A DNA stretch of 52,297 nucleotides. It comes from Comamonas sp. lk (lineage in GTDB: Bacteria > Pseudomonadota > Gammaproteobacteria > Burkholderiales > Burkholderiaceae_C). The position numbers and the translations under genes were made by a program. Below are positions 44,845 to 52,297 of the stretch, piece by piece. A model generated the notes under the pieces. It was not told where the DNA came from, made no database searches, and worked only from the letters and a program-made list of their open reading frames with translations. Position 1 is the first letter of the stretch. Every line of letters begins with the position of its first letter. The stretch spans positions 1 through 52,297 of the forward strand of contig CAMBFN010000002.1 in the NCBI GenBank assembly GCA_945865425.1, given 5' to 3'.

Positions 44845-46911
44845 ATGACGCACGCTAACAATCCCCTCCTGTCCCCGTGGGACACGCCCTTCCAGGTACC
44901 GCCTTTCGCATCTATTGCGCCGCAGCATTTTTTACCGGCATTTGATGCTGCCTTTGCCGCCCACCAGGCCGAGATCGCGGCCATCGCGGCCAACCCGGCG
45001 CCCCCCGACTTTGACAACACCTTGCTGGCGCTGGAGTCGGCCGGGCAGTTGCTGGCGCGCTGCCGCTTGGTATTTTTCAATTTAGTGGCCTCGCACAGCT
45101 CCGACGCTTTGCGCGCCTTAGAGCGCGAAATTGCACCTCGGCTGGCCGCCCACCAGGCCGCATTTTTTCTGCATGCCGACTTGTTCGCCCGCATCGAGTC
45201 CGTCGCTCTTAACAGCGCCGCGCTGGACGCGCAAAGCCAGCGCCTGCTGTCGCGTTACCTACTGGACTTTGAGCGCGCAGGCGCCCGGCTGGCCCCCGCC
45301 CAGCGCAGCGAATTTGCCGCCAATGCCGAGCGCCTGGCACGCTGTTTTACCCAGTTCTCACAAAACGTGCTGGCCGACGAGTCGGCTTTCCAGATGGTGC
45401 TGCGCAGACCTGATGAACTGGCCGGGCTGCCGGCTTTTGTCGTCTCCGCAGCGCGTCAGGCGGCTACCGAGCGGGGCGTGGAGGGTGCGGACGCCCACGT
45501 CATCACACTGTCGCGTTCGTCCATCACGCCCTTTATGATGTTTTCCGAGCGTCGCGACCTGCGCCAGCACATTTGGCAGGCCTGGTGCGCACGCGGTGAG
45601 CACAGTGGCGCGCACGATAACCGACCGCTGATACGCGAGATCCTGCAACTGCGCCTGGCCCAGGCGCGCTTGTTGGGCTACGCCCATTTCACCGACTTTG
45701 CCCTGGCCGACACCATGGCCGGCCACCATGGCGCCGTCCGCGAGTTGATGATGCGTGCCTGGGAGCCGGCGCAGCGCAAAGCGCTGCAGGAGCGCGCCGC
45801 ACTGGCCGCGCAGGCCAGCGAGCAAACCGGCGACGCCTGGACCAGCCAAGACATTCAGGCCTGGGACTGGCACTACTGGACTGAGAAAGTGCGCCAGCGT
45901 GCCTATGCGCTCAATGAAGCCGAGATCAAACCCTTTTTGCAGCTTGAGCGCCTGACCGAGGCTATGTTTTATGTGGCCGAGCGCCTTTTCGGACTGCGCT
46001 TTGCGTCGCGCAGCGATATAGCCACCTACCACGATAGCGTCAAGGCCTGGGAAGTGTGCGATGCCGATGGCCGCCATGTGGGCGTGTTTTTGGCGGACAA
46101 CTTTGCCCGCAGTGGCAAGCGCTCGGGCGCATGGATGAGCACTTATCGTGACCAAAGCGAGCTGCCCACCGTCGTGCGCCCGATTGTGGTGAACAACAAT
46201 AATTTTTCACAGGCTGCCGCGGGTGAGCCCAACTTACTCAGCCTGGACGATGCGCGCACTTTGTTCCATGAGTTCGGGCACGGATTGCATGGGCTGCTTT
46301 CGCAATGCCGTTTCCGTCGCCTTTCGGGTACCAGCGTACTACGCGACTTTGTCGAGTTCCCTTCGCAAATTTTTGAGAACTGGCTGCTGCAGCCAGAAAT
46401 TTTGCAACGCTTTGCCACCCACAGCCAAAGTGGCCAGCCCATGGGACAGGGCTTGCTCGAAAAAATATTGGGGGCGCAAACCTTTAACCAAGGTTTTGCC
46501 ACAGTCGAGTATCTAGCCTCCGCCTTGGTGGATCTGGACTTGCACCAGCGCACCGACCCGGATACGCTGGACTTGCAAGCCTTTGAGCGCGACACTTTGC
46601 ATGCATTGGGCATGCCATCGGGCATCGGCATGCGCCACCGCTTGCCCCATTTTTCGCATCTGTTTTCCTCTAATGGCTATGCGTCGGCGTATTACGTCTA
46701 TATGTGGGCCGAAGTGCTGGACGCAGACGGCTTTGACGCTTTCTTGGAAAAAGGCGATGTATTAGATCCGGTCTTGGGCCAGTCCCTGCTGCGCCATGTG
46801 TATGCCGCAGGCAACCAGCAAGCGCCTATGCAAGCCTATGTCGCCTTCCGTGGCCGCCCACCGGCGGTCGAACCCATGCTGCGCAAGCGTGGCCTGCTTA
46901 CCCCTGCATGA
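44845..46911 (+). CDS. dcp: M3 peptidyl-dipeptidase, Dcp-like
   Basis: This 688-residue thimet-family zinc peptidase without signal peptide should be cytosolic and cut dipeptides from peptide C-termini. The zinc site is LFHEFGHGLHGLLS, with the third ligand Glu in FVEFPSQIFENW. The segment RRLSGTSVLRDFVEFPSQ matches Dcp rather than oligopeptidase A (which has a GVSG...WDAVELPSQ pattern). FSSNGYASAYYVYMWAEVLDADGF near the end is the substrate-binding tyrosine region. ATG 44845 is chosen; the frame is open much further upstream, but that part overlaps the divergent binding-protein gene. Position next to the peptide importer suggests it digests the imported peptides. Confidence 0.92.
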   Translation: MTHANNPLLSPWDTPFQVPPFASIAPQHFLPAFDAAFAAHQAEIAAIAANPAPPDFDNTLLALESAGQLLARCRLVFFNLVASHSSDALRALEREIAPRLAAHQAAFFLHADLFARIESVALNSAALDAQSQRLLSRYLLDFERAGARLAPAQRSEFAANAERLARCFTQFSQNVLADESAFQMVLRRPDELAGLPAFVVSAARQAATERGVEGADAHVITLSRSSITPFMMFSERRDLRQHIWQAWCARGEHSGAHDNRPLIREILQLRLAQARLLGYAHFTDFALADTMAGHHGAVRELMMRAWEPAQRKALQERAALAAQASEQTGDAWTSQDIQAWDWHYWTEKVRQRAYALNEAEIKPFLQLERLTEAMFYVAERLFGLRFASRSDIATYHDSVKAWEVCDADGRHVGVFLADNFARSGKRSGAWMSTYRDQSELPTVVRPIVVNNNNFSQAAAGEPNLLSLDDARTLFHEFGHGLHGLLSQCRFRRLSGTSVLRDFVEFPSQIFENWLLQPEILQRFATHSQSGQPMGQGLLEKILGAQTFNQGFATVEYLASALVDLDLHQRTDPDTLDLQAFERDTLHALGMPSGIGMRHRLPHFSHLFSSNGYASAYYVYMWAEVLDADGFDAFLEKGDVLDPVLGQSLLRHVYAAGNQQAPMQAYVAFRGRPPAVEPMLRKRGLLTPA

Positions 46912-46920
46912 AAGCGCCTT

Positions 46921-47898
46921 ATGTCTGACAACGCCTACCAACGCGGCCGCTTAGATTTGCCTTTTGTCGGCCACTGTACTTTTGCTAAATCCCCCGCCTG
47001 TGTGGACTGGAACGCGATTGATGCCGATGTCGCTGTGATCGGCGTGCCCAATGACATGGGCACGCAGTGGCGGCCCGGTGCGCGCTTTGGTCCGCGTGCC
47101 ATCCGCGAGGCCTCTACCTTGTTTTCTTTTGGCCATGCCGGCGCCTACGACCATGAGGACGATGTGATGTACCTCACGCGCGACCAGGCGCGCATCGTGG
47201 ATGTGGGTGATGCTGACATCGTGCACACCGATATGCACAAAAGCCATGCCAATACCGAATACGCCATCCGCAAAATTCTGGCTAGTGGGGCCATGCCCTT
47301 GGTGCTGGGCGGTGACCATTCGGTACACGCGCCGGTCATCAAGGCCTTTGATGGCATGGGCCCCATTCATATCGTGCATTTCGACGCGCACCTCGACTTT
47401 GTGGACGAACGCCACGGCGTGCGCTACGGCCACGGCAACCCGCTGCGCCGCGCCTCTGAGATGGACCACATCACCGGCATGACGCAGCTGGGCATACGCA
47501 ATGTGTCTTCCTCTAACCGCGATGACTATGACGCCGCACGCGCTGCCGGTTCGCAAATTTATTCCGTCCGCCAAGTGCGCAAGATGGGCGTGGCCGGCGT
47601 GCTGGCCGCGATACCTGAGGCGCCGCAGTACTACTTCACCATCGACATTGACGGCTTTGACCCGTCTATCGCGCCCGGCACCGGCACGCCCAGCCACGGC
47701 GGCTTTTTGTACTACGAGGTGCTGGAAATCATCGAGGCGCTTGTCAAGCGATGCCGGGGCCGGATTGTGGGCATGGACCTGGTGGAAGTGGCCCCGGCCT
47801 ACGACCCGACCGGCATCACCGCGATCCTGGCCGCGCAGTTATTACTCAACAGCCTAGGCTTTATTTTTCACCAGCGGCAACTGGCTAAACAAGGCTAG
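46921..47898 (+). CDS. speB: Ureohydrolase (agmatinase/SpeB family)
   Basis: This 325-residue Mn-dependent hydrolase of guanidino compounds yields urea. Metal ligands are all present: His133 (GGDHSV), Asp155, His157 and Asp159 (HFDAHLDF), Asp242 and Asp244 (TIDIDGFDPSIAPGTGTP). The C-terminal GRIVGMDLVEVAPAYDPTGIT is typical of agmatinases. The loop after the second motif reads DERHGVRYGHGNPLRR, which differs from E. coli SpeB (FDHGTMF), so agmatine, guanidinobutyrate or guanidine itself are all possible substrates. It begins 9 bases after dcp and may be cotranscribed. Its stop codon abuts the repeat at 47899. Confidence 0.88.
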   Translation: MSDNAYQRGRLDLPFVGHCTFAKSPACVDWNAIDADVAVIGVPNDMGTQWRPGARFGPRAIREASTLFSFGHAGAYDHEDDVMYLTRDQARIVDVGDADIVHTDMHKSHANTEYAIRKILASGAMPLVLGGDHSVHAPVIKAFDGMGPIHIVHFDAHLDFVDERHGVRYGHGNPLRRASEMDHITGMTQLGIRNVSSSNRDDYDAARAAGSQIYSVRQVRKMGVAGVLAAIPEAPQYYFTIDIDGFDPSIAPGTGTPSHGGFLYYEVLEIIEALVKRCRGRIVGMDLVEVAPAYDPTGITAILAAQLLLNSLGFIFHQRQLAKQG

Positions 47899-48055
47899 GG
47901 AAGGCCTGCATAAGTCCGCCATCGCGAGGAGCGGCCTTTAGCCGCGAGGCGCTTGCGCCGTGGCGGGACGCGGCGATCCATCAGTGCAAGCTTGGCAGGT
48001 AAAAAAAGGATTGCTTCGCTACGCTCGCATTGGGACGGGTTTGGGCTTGTGCAGA
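47899..48055. repeat. MITE-like hairpin repeat, copy 2
   Basis: It shares with copy 1 (16781-16907) the left part GGAAGG...TAAGTCCGCCATCGCG, the middle ACGCGGCGATCCATCA and TGCAAGCTT, and the right part GGATTGCTTCGCT.CGCTCGCA to GTGCAGAG. It has about 30 additional bases after GGAGCG, containing a small inverted repeat of their own. The outer ends are imperfect inverted repeats. It begins directly after the ureohydrolase stop codon, so it could serve as a transcription terminator. Confidence 0.8.
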
Positions 48056-48127
48056 GCTTGTCTAGGGAAAGCTAGTGCCCTTGCGTTGGGACGGCTGCCC
48101 ACCTGCTAGCCCCCGTCCAAAAAAGCC

Positions 48128-48158
48128 TTGACCGCTGCCCCCGGCCTGGCACTAGAAT
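48128..48158 (+). promoter_or_regulatory. Probable promoter of the glycine riboswitch/gcv operon
   Basis: TTGACC at 48128-48133 and TAGAAT at 48153-48158 resemble sigma-70 -35 and -10 boxes, with a rather long 19-base spacer. Transcription would start a few bases before the first aptamer. Confidence 0.4.
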
Positions 48159-48161
48159 GGT

Positions 48162-48325
48162 GCGGTCAGGAGAGAGTCGCAAGACCGCCGAAGGCTGAAC
48201 GCTCAGGCAAAAGGACTGACTAATCATTCTGTTGGAGAGAGACAGCCCTTCGCGGCTGTCCACCGAAGGGGCAATGCGCCGACAAGTGTCGGCGTTGAAT
48301 CTCTCAGGTAAAGCGGACAACAGGG
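48162..48325 (+). ncRNA. Tandem glycine riboswitch (gcvT motif)
   Basis: Two consecutive glycine aptamers. The first begins at CGGTCAGGAGAGAG and runs through GCCGAAGG and CTCAGGCAAAAGGACTGA. The second begins at GTTGGAGAGAG, contains CACCGAAGGGGCAA and closes with AATCTCTCAGGTAAAGCGGACAACAG. The short linker and the GGAGAGA, CCGAAG and CTCAGG(C/T)AAA conserved elements define the gcvT class. It lies just upstream of gcvT and should switch on the glycine cleavage genes when glycine is high. The exact expression platform (the 48 bases to the start codon) is not clear to me. Confidence 0.96.
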
Positions 48326-48372
48326 TTCCCGGCTTGCTTTGCACAGGGCAGGCCCTTTGTTTGGAGCCCCGT

Positions 48373-49515
48373 TTGTCTGAACCCCATTCCCACCCGCCCG
48401 CTGCACCCTTGCTGCGCACCCCGCTCTACGATATGCATGTGTCGCTTGGCGCGCGCATGGTGCCATTTGCTGGCTACAGCATGCCGGTGCAATACCCCGC
48501 CGGGGTGCTGGCAGAACATCTGCACACCCGCGCCCAAGCCGGTTTGTTTGACGTCTCGCATATGGGTCAGCTATTGCTCTCCGGCCCGCAGGCGGCGTCG
48601 GCCTTTGAGCAACTGGTGCCCGCCGATGTCATTGGCCTGGCACCTGGTCGCCAGCGCTACGGCATGCTGCTCAATACACAAGGCGGCATCCTCGATGACC
48701 TGATGTTTAGCTTGCGCGAGGACGGTATTTTTGTGGTGGTGAACGGTGCCTGCAAGCAGGCCGACATCGCCCATATCCAGTCGCACATTGGCGCGCAATG
48801 CAGCGTCACCCCCATGCCTGAATACGCTTTGCTGGCTTTGCAAGGCCCTGCTGCGGTGACCGCATTGCAGCGCCTGGTGCCTGGCGTAGATGCGATGGTG
48901 TTTATGGATGGCGCAAGCTTCACTTGGCATGGTCATGCGCTCTACATTACGCGCTCTGGCTATACCGGCGAGGATGGATTTGAAATCTCCGTGCACCAGG
49001 ACGGCGCCCATGCTCTGGCCCAGGTCTTGCTGGCCCAGCCCGAGGTCATGCCCATAGGCTTGGGTGCGCGCAATTCGCTGCGCCTAGAGGCCGGTTTGTG
49101 CTTGTATGGCAATGACATGAACGCCGCCACCACGCCCCTAGAGGCGCAGCTGATGTGGGCGATCCAAAAAGTACGACGCGAGGGCGGCGCGCGCGCTGGT
49201 GGATTTGTGGGTGCAGAGGCCTTGTTTGCGCAGATGCAGCAGGGCGCGGGCCGCCTGCGCGTGGGCTTGCGGGCGCTAGAGCGCATACCGGTGCGCGAGC
49301 CCGCCTTGCTGGAAGATGCCCAAGGCCAAAATGCCGGCGCGGTATGCAGTGGCCTCTTAGGGCCCAGCGCGGATGCGCCGATTGCCATGGCCTATGTGCG
49401 CCCCGCTTGCGCGACACTAGGCACGCCGCTGTTCGCGCTGGTACGCGGCAAGCGCGTGCCCATGCAGGTCTGCGCCATGCCTTTTGTTCCCCACCGTTAC
49501 CGCCGGGCTGCTTAG
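48373..49515 (+). CDS. gcvT: Glycine cleavage system T protein (aminomethyltransferase)
   Basis: This enzyme transfers the methylene group from lipoyl-GcvH to tetrahydrofolate and releases ammonia. Family segments are LRTPLYDMHVSLGARMVPFAGYSMPVQY at the N-terminus, FDVSHMGQLLLSGP, RSGYTGEDGFEISV and LEAGLCLYGNDMN (Asp region for folate). The 380-residue length is normal. No ATG precedes the conserved region: I chose TTG 48373, with GGAG six bases upstream. The longer frame to 48232 reads through the riboswitch and is excluded. It is the first gene of the gcvTHP operon under the glycine riboswitch. Confidence 0.94.
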   Translation: MSEPHSHPPAAPLLRTPLYDMHVSLGARMVPFAGYSMPVQYPAGVLAEHLHTRAQAGLFDVSHMGQLLLSGPQAASAFEQLVPADVIGLAPGRQRYGMLLNTQGGILDDLMFSLREDGIFVVVNGACKQADIAHIQSHIGAQCSVTPMPEYALLALQGPAAVTALQRLVPGVDAMVFMDGASFTWHGHALYITRSGYTGEDGFEISVHQDGAHALAQVLLAQPEVMPIGLGARNSLRLEAGLCLYGNDMNAATTPLEAQLMWAIQKVRREGGARAGGFVGAEALFAQMQQGAGRLRVGLRALERIPVREPALLEDAQGQNAGAVCSGLLGPSADAPIAMAYVRPACATLGTPLFALVRGKRVPMQVCAMPFVPHRYRRAA

Positions 49516-49572
49516 GCCTATTTCAATTGCACCATTTCACTAACTTCATCTACTGCCCAAAAAGGATAATTT

Positions 49573-49938
49573 ATGAGCCTCCTCTATACCGCTGACCATG
49601 AATGGATTTCCAATGACAACGGCAGTGCCGTAGTTGGCATCACGCACCATGCGCAAGACGCGCTGGGTGATGTGGTGTTTGTCGAACTGCCCGAAGTGGG
49701 CAAGACTTTTACCCAAGGCGATGTCACTGGCGTCGTCGAGTCGGTCAAAGCTGCTGCCGATGTATATATGCCGGTCTCGGGCGTGATCGTCGAAGTCAAT
49801 GAATCCTTGCGCGACAACCCGTCCTTGGCCAATACCGACCCGCAAGGCGAAGGATGGTTTTTTAAGGTGCGCCTGAGTGACCCTGGTCAACTTACCGCCT
49901 TGATGGATGAGGCCGCTTACAAGGCCATGACGGCGTAA
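49573..49938 (+). CDS. gcvH: Glycine cleavage system H protein
   Basis: This 121-residue lipoyl carrier shuttles the aminomethyl group between GcvP, GcvT and the L protein. The lipoylated lysine is Lys59 in [22 protein letters not shown] near the start and [18 protein letters not shown] near the end are family signatures. ATG 49573 follows AAAGGA. It lies 57 bases after gcvT and 68 bases before gcvP. Confidence 0.97.
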   Translation: MSLLYTADHEWISNDNGSAVVGITHHAQDALGDVVFVELPEVGKTFTQGDVTGVVESVKAAADVYMPVSGVIVEVNESLRDNPSLANTDPQGEGWFFKVRLSDPGQLTALMDEAAYKAMTA

Positions 49939-50006
49939 ATGGGTTCGCATTTTTGGCCTCTTCATTTTCTGTCGCAGGCCATGGCCTGTTTGCAAGGAAA
50001 ACCGCT

Positions 50007-52297
50007 ATGAATACACCTACCGCCACATCCTGGAGTGCTTTAGAAAACCCGCAGGAATTTATCGCCCGGCATATCGGCCTGTCGCCGCAAGATGAGGCGC
50101 ACATGCTGTCTACCATCGGTGAAGCCTCGCGCGAGAGCTTGATCGCAGGCATCGTGCCGGCCAATATCCGGCGCAGCGCACCCATGGATTTGCCCCCGGC
50201 CATCGGCGAGGCTGCAGCGCTGGCTGAACTGCGTGCCATGGCTGCGCGCAACCGGGTCATGAAAAGCTTTATCGGCCAGGGCTATTACGGCACGCACACA
50301 CCGGGCGTGATTTTGCGCAACATCCTGGAAAACCCCGCCTGGTATACCGCTTACACGCCGTACCAGGCCGAGATCAGCCAGGGCCGTATGGAGGCCTTGG
50401 TGAATTTTCAAACTATGGTGTGCGACCTGACGGCTATGCCGATCGCCAATGCCTCCATGCTGGACGAAGCCACGGCTGCTGCCGAGGCCATGACCCTGGC
50501 CAAGCGCAGCGTGAAAAACAAAGGCAACATCTTCATAGTGGGCGGCGACTGCCATCCGCAAACCATTGCCGTGATCCAAACGCGCGCCGGGCCTTTGGGT
50601 ATCACCGTGAAAGTGGTGAATTCGCCAGAGGCTTGGTACGCGGCGCTGGCCCAAGATGACTACTTCGCCGCGATCAACCAATACCCCGGCAGCACCGGCT
50701 GGCTGCAAGACTGGCAGCGCGATGCGGACTTGGTGCATTCCAAAAACGCGGCGCTGATTTTGGCCGCTGATTTGCTGGCGCTGACGCTGCTCAAACCGCC
50801 GGGCGAAATGGGTGCCGACATTGTGGTGGGCAGCACGCAACGCTTTGGCATGCCCATGGGCGCCGGTGGCCCGCACGCTGCTTTCCTAGCCTGCCGTGAC
50901 GAATTCAAACGCTCGATGCCGGGCCGACTGGTGGGCGTCAGTGTGGATGTGCACGGCAAACCGGCCTACCGCCTGGCGCTGCAAACCCGCGAGCAACACA
51001 TACGCCGCGAAAAAGCAACCTCCAATATTTGTACCGCGCAAGTGCTACCCGCTGTGGTGGCCAGCATGTACGCGGTCTACCACGGCCCTGCTGGCCTCAC
51101 GCGCATCGCGCAGCGCGTTGCAGCCTATACCGCCACGCTGGCTGCAGGCCTGTCCAGCCTGGGCTGCGCGCCTTTGTACGACAGTGCATTTGATACTTTG
51201 ACGATGGACACCGGGAGCGCGGCCGCAGCCCAAGCTATCGCCACCAAAGCCGTCGCAGCCGGGGTCAATGTTCGCGTGTTGCGTGGCACTTGTATCGGCG
51301 TCTCGCTGGACGAAACCAGCATGCGCGAGGACGTGGTTTTGCTCTGGGGCGTTTTTGCAAAAGACGGGCAGGCCTTGCCGCAATGGGATGTACTGGCACA
51401 AGCGCCCGGCTCCATGATTCCCGCAGCCCTAAGCCGCACGGGCAGTTTTCTCACGCATCCGGTATTTAACAGCTACCACTCCGAGACCGGCATGCTGCGC
51501 TACATCCGCCGCCTAAGCGATAAAGACCTGGCGCTGGACCGCAGCATGATTCCGCTGGGCTCATGCACTATGAAGCTCAATGCAACCAGTGAGATGATTC
51601 CCATCACCTGGCCCGAGTTCGCGCAGGTCCACCCGTTTGCCCCGGCTGAGCAATTGCAGGGCTATGCCATGCTGGACGAGCAGTTGCGAGCTTGGTTGTG
51701 TCAGGCCACGGGCTATGCGGGTATCAGCCTGCAGCCCAATGCCGGCAGCCAGGGCGAATATGCGGGCCTGCTGGTGATACGCGCGTACCAGGCCGCCCAC
51801 GGACAGGGGCACCGCAATATTTGCCTGATCCCGTCCTCGGCCCACGGCACCAACCCGGCCAGCGCGCACATGGCCGGCCTGGAGGTGGTGGTGACCGCCT
51901 GCGACGCGCAGGGCAACGTCGACATGGACGACTTGCGCGCCAAGTGCGAGCAGCACAGCACCCACCTGGCGGCAGTGATGATTACCTACCCCAGCACCCA
52001 CGGCGTGTTTGAGACCCAGGTCAAGGCCTTGTGCGCACTGGTGCACCAGCACGGCGGGCGCGTCTACGTGGACGGCGCCAACATGAACGCCCTGGTGGGC
52101 ATTGCCGCTCCCGGCGAATTTGGCGGCGACGTCAGCCACCTCAAGTTGCACAAAACCTTTTGCATCCCCCACGGCGGCGGCGGCCCCGGAGTAGGCCCGG
52201 TCTGCGTGGTCGAAGACCTGGTGCCCTACCTGCCCGGCCACACCGGGGGCAGCGCAGCACACGCAGTGGCATGCGTGGGGGCCGCAGAATTTGCCGC
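50007..52297 (+). CDS. gcvP: Glycine dehydrogenase (decarboxylating) P protein, 3' partial
   Basis: This PLP enzyme decarboxylates glycine and loads the aminomethyl group onto GcvH. The frame is open from ATG 50007 (AAGGAAA upstream) to the window edge, about 763 of the usual 950-960 residues. Seen: [10 protein letters not shown] at the start, [42 protein letters not shown], and in the second half [31 protein letters not shown] and the PLP lysine Lys716 in [18 protein letters not shown]. The single long chain (not split into P1 and P2) is the form of Gram-negative bacteria and mitochondria. Confidence 0.96.
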   Translation, partial: MNTPTATSWSALENPQEFIARHIGLSPQDEAHMLSTIGEASRESLIAGIVPANIRRSAPMDLPPAIGEAAALAELRAMAARNRVMKSFIGQGYYGTHTPGVILRNILENPAWYTAYTPYQAEISQGRMEALVNFQTMVCDLTAMPIANASMLDEATAAAEAMTLAKRSVKNKGNIFIVGGDCHPQTIAVIQTRAGPLGITVKVVNSPEAWYAALAQDDYFAAINQYPGSTGWLQDWQRDADLVHSKNAALILAADLLALTLLKPPGEMGADIVVGSTQRFGMPMGAGGPHAAFLACRDEFKRSMPGRLVGVSVDVHGKPAYRLALQTREQHIRREKATSNICTAQVLPAVVASMYAVYHGPAGLTRIAQRVAAYTATLAAGLSSLGCAPLYDSAFDTLTMDTGSAAAAQAIATKAVAAGVNVRVLRGTCIGVSLDETSMREDVVLLWGVFAKDGQALPQWDVLAQAPGSMIPAALSRTGSFLTHPVFNSYHSETGMLRYIRRLSDKDLALDRSMIPLGSCTMKLNATSEMIPITWPEFAQVHPFAPAEQLQGYAMLDEQLRAWLCQATGYAGISLQPNAGSQGEYAGLLVIRAYQAAHGQGHRNICLIPSSAHGTNPASAHMAGLEVVVTACDAQGNVDMDDLRAKCEQHSTHLAAVMITYPSTHGVFETQVKALCALVHQHGGRVYVDGANMNALVGIAAPGEFGGDVSHLKLHKTFCIPHGGGGPGVGPVCVVEDLVPYLPGHTGGSAAHAVACVGAAEFA

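Noticed and set aside
45358-46155. 265-residue minus-strand frame opposite dcp
   Set aside because: Shadow frame; the sense strand encodes a complete M3 peptidase.
46951-47697. 248-residue minus-strand frame opposite the ureohydrolase
   Set aside because: Shadow frame; composition is biased and no family is recognisable.
48089-48118. GGACGG/CCGTCC stem followed by AAAAAA upstream of the riboswitch
   Set aside because: The A tract is on the plus strand after the stem; on the minus strand the T tract comes before the stem, so neither strand gives a terminator.
48232-48372. N-terminal extension of gcvT
   Set aside because: It reads through the second glycine aptamer and is not coding.

Overview
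The window reads as a contiguous piece of a betaproteobacterial chromosome, most likely Burkholderiales and probably Comamonadaceae. The grounds are the order oxidase-assembly genes - ctaA - ctaB - SCO - rpoH, the high GC, the imuA-imuB/dnaE2 mutagenesis genes, and family-typical sequences throughout. A protein closely resembling BciA (8-vinyl reductase of bacteriochlorophyll synthesis) suggests a phototrophic or formerly phototrophic lineage. No tRNA, rRNA, CRISPR array, integrase or complete insertion sequence was recognised. Genes are densely packed, with many start/stop overlaps. All assignments come from reading motifs by eye; no database search was run.

Layout. (1) 1-3156, heme A and Cu-oxidase assembly operon: a thioredoxin-fold protein cut by the window edge, ctaA, ctaB and a SCO lipoprotein, coupled by overlapping stop/start codons. 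(2) 3173-6537: rpoH on the minus strand under a perfect CIRCE operator, a divergent RcnA-type Ni/Co exporter with a His-rich loop, and a Bcr/CflA drug exporter. (3) 6571-13678, SOS mutagenesis locus: imuA-imuB and dnaE2, each with its own LexA box, separated by an inverted chrA chromate transporter. dnaE2 carries two in-frame copies of a small palindromic repeat. (4) 13743-20783, mixed metabolism and transport: serine hydrolase, aminopeptidase P, BciA-like reductase with a cupin, ChaA-like antiporter, a small membrane protein and an EamA transporter.

(5) 20823-39155 is the most unusual part. Two closely related M16 metallopeptidases bracket an RND efflux pair, a secreted S33/TAP-like peptidase translationally coupled to a NatAB-like ABC exporter, a second ABC ATPase, and a 1203-residue fusion of an ABC-2 permease with an M1 aminopeptidase domain. 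It looks like a peptidase-plus-export locus with no obvious substrate gene. (6) 39177-46911: a complete oligopeptide ABC importer (binding protein, two permeases, fused double ATPase), divergent from a cytosolic Dcp-type peptidyl-dipeptidase. This arrangement makes sense for peptide uptake and breakdown. (7) 46921-52297: a ureohydrolase, a MITE-like repeat, and a tandem glycine riboswitch ahead of gcvT-gcvH-gcvP, the last truncated by the window edge.

One dispersed hairpin repeat occurs twice (16781-16907 and 47899-48055). Intergenic spaces above 200 bases are few, and their contents are listed as features.
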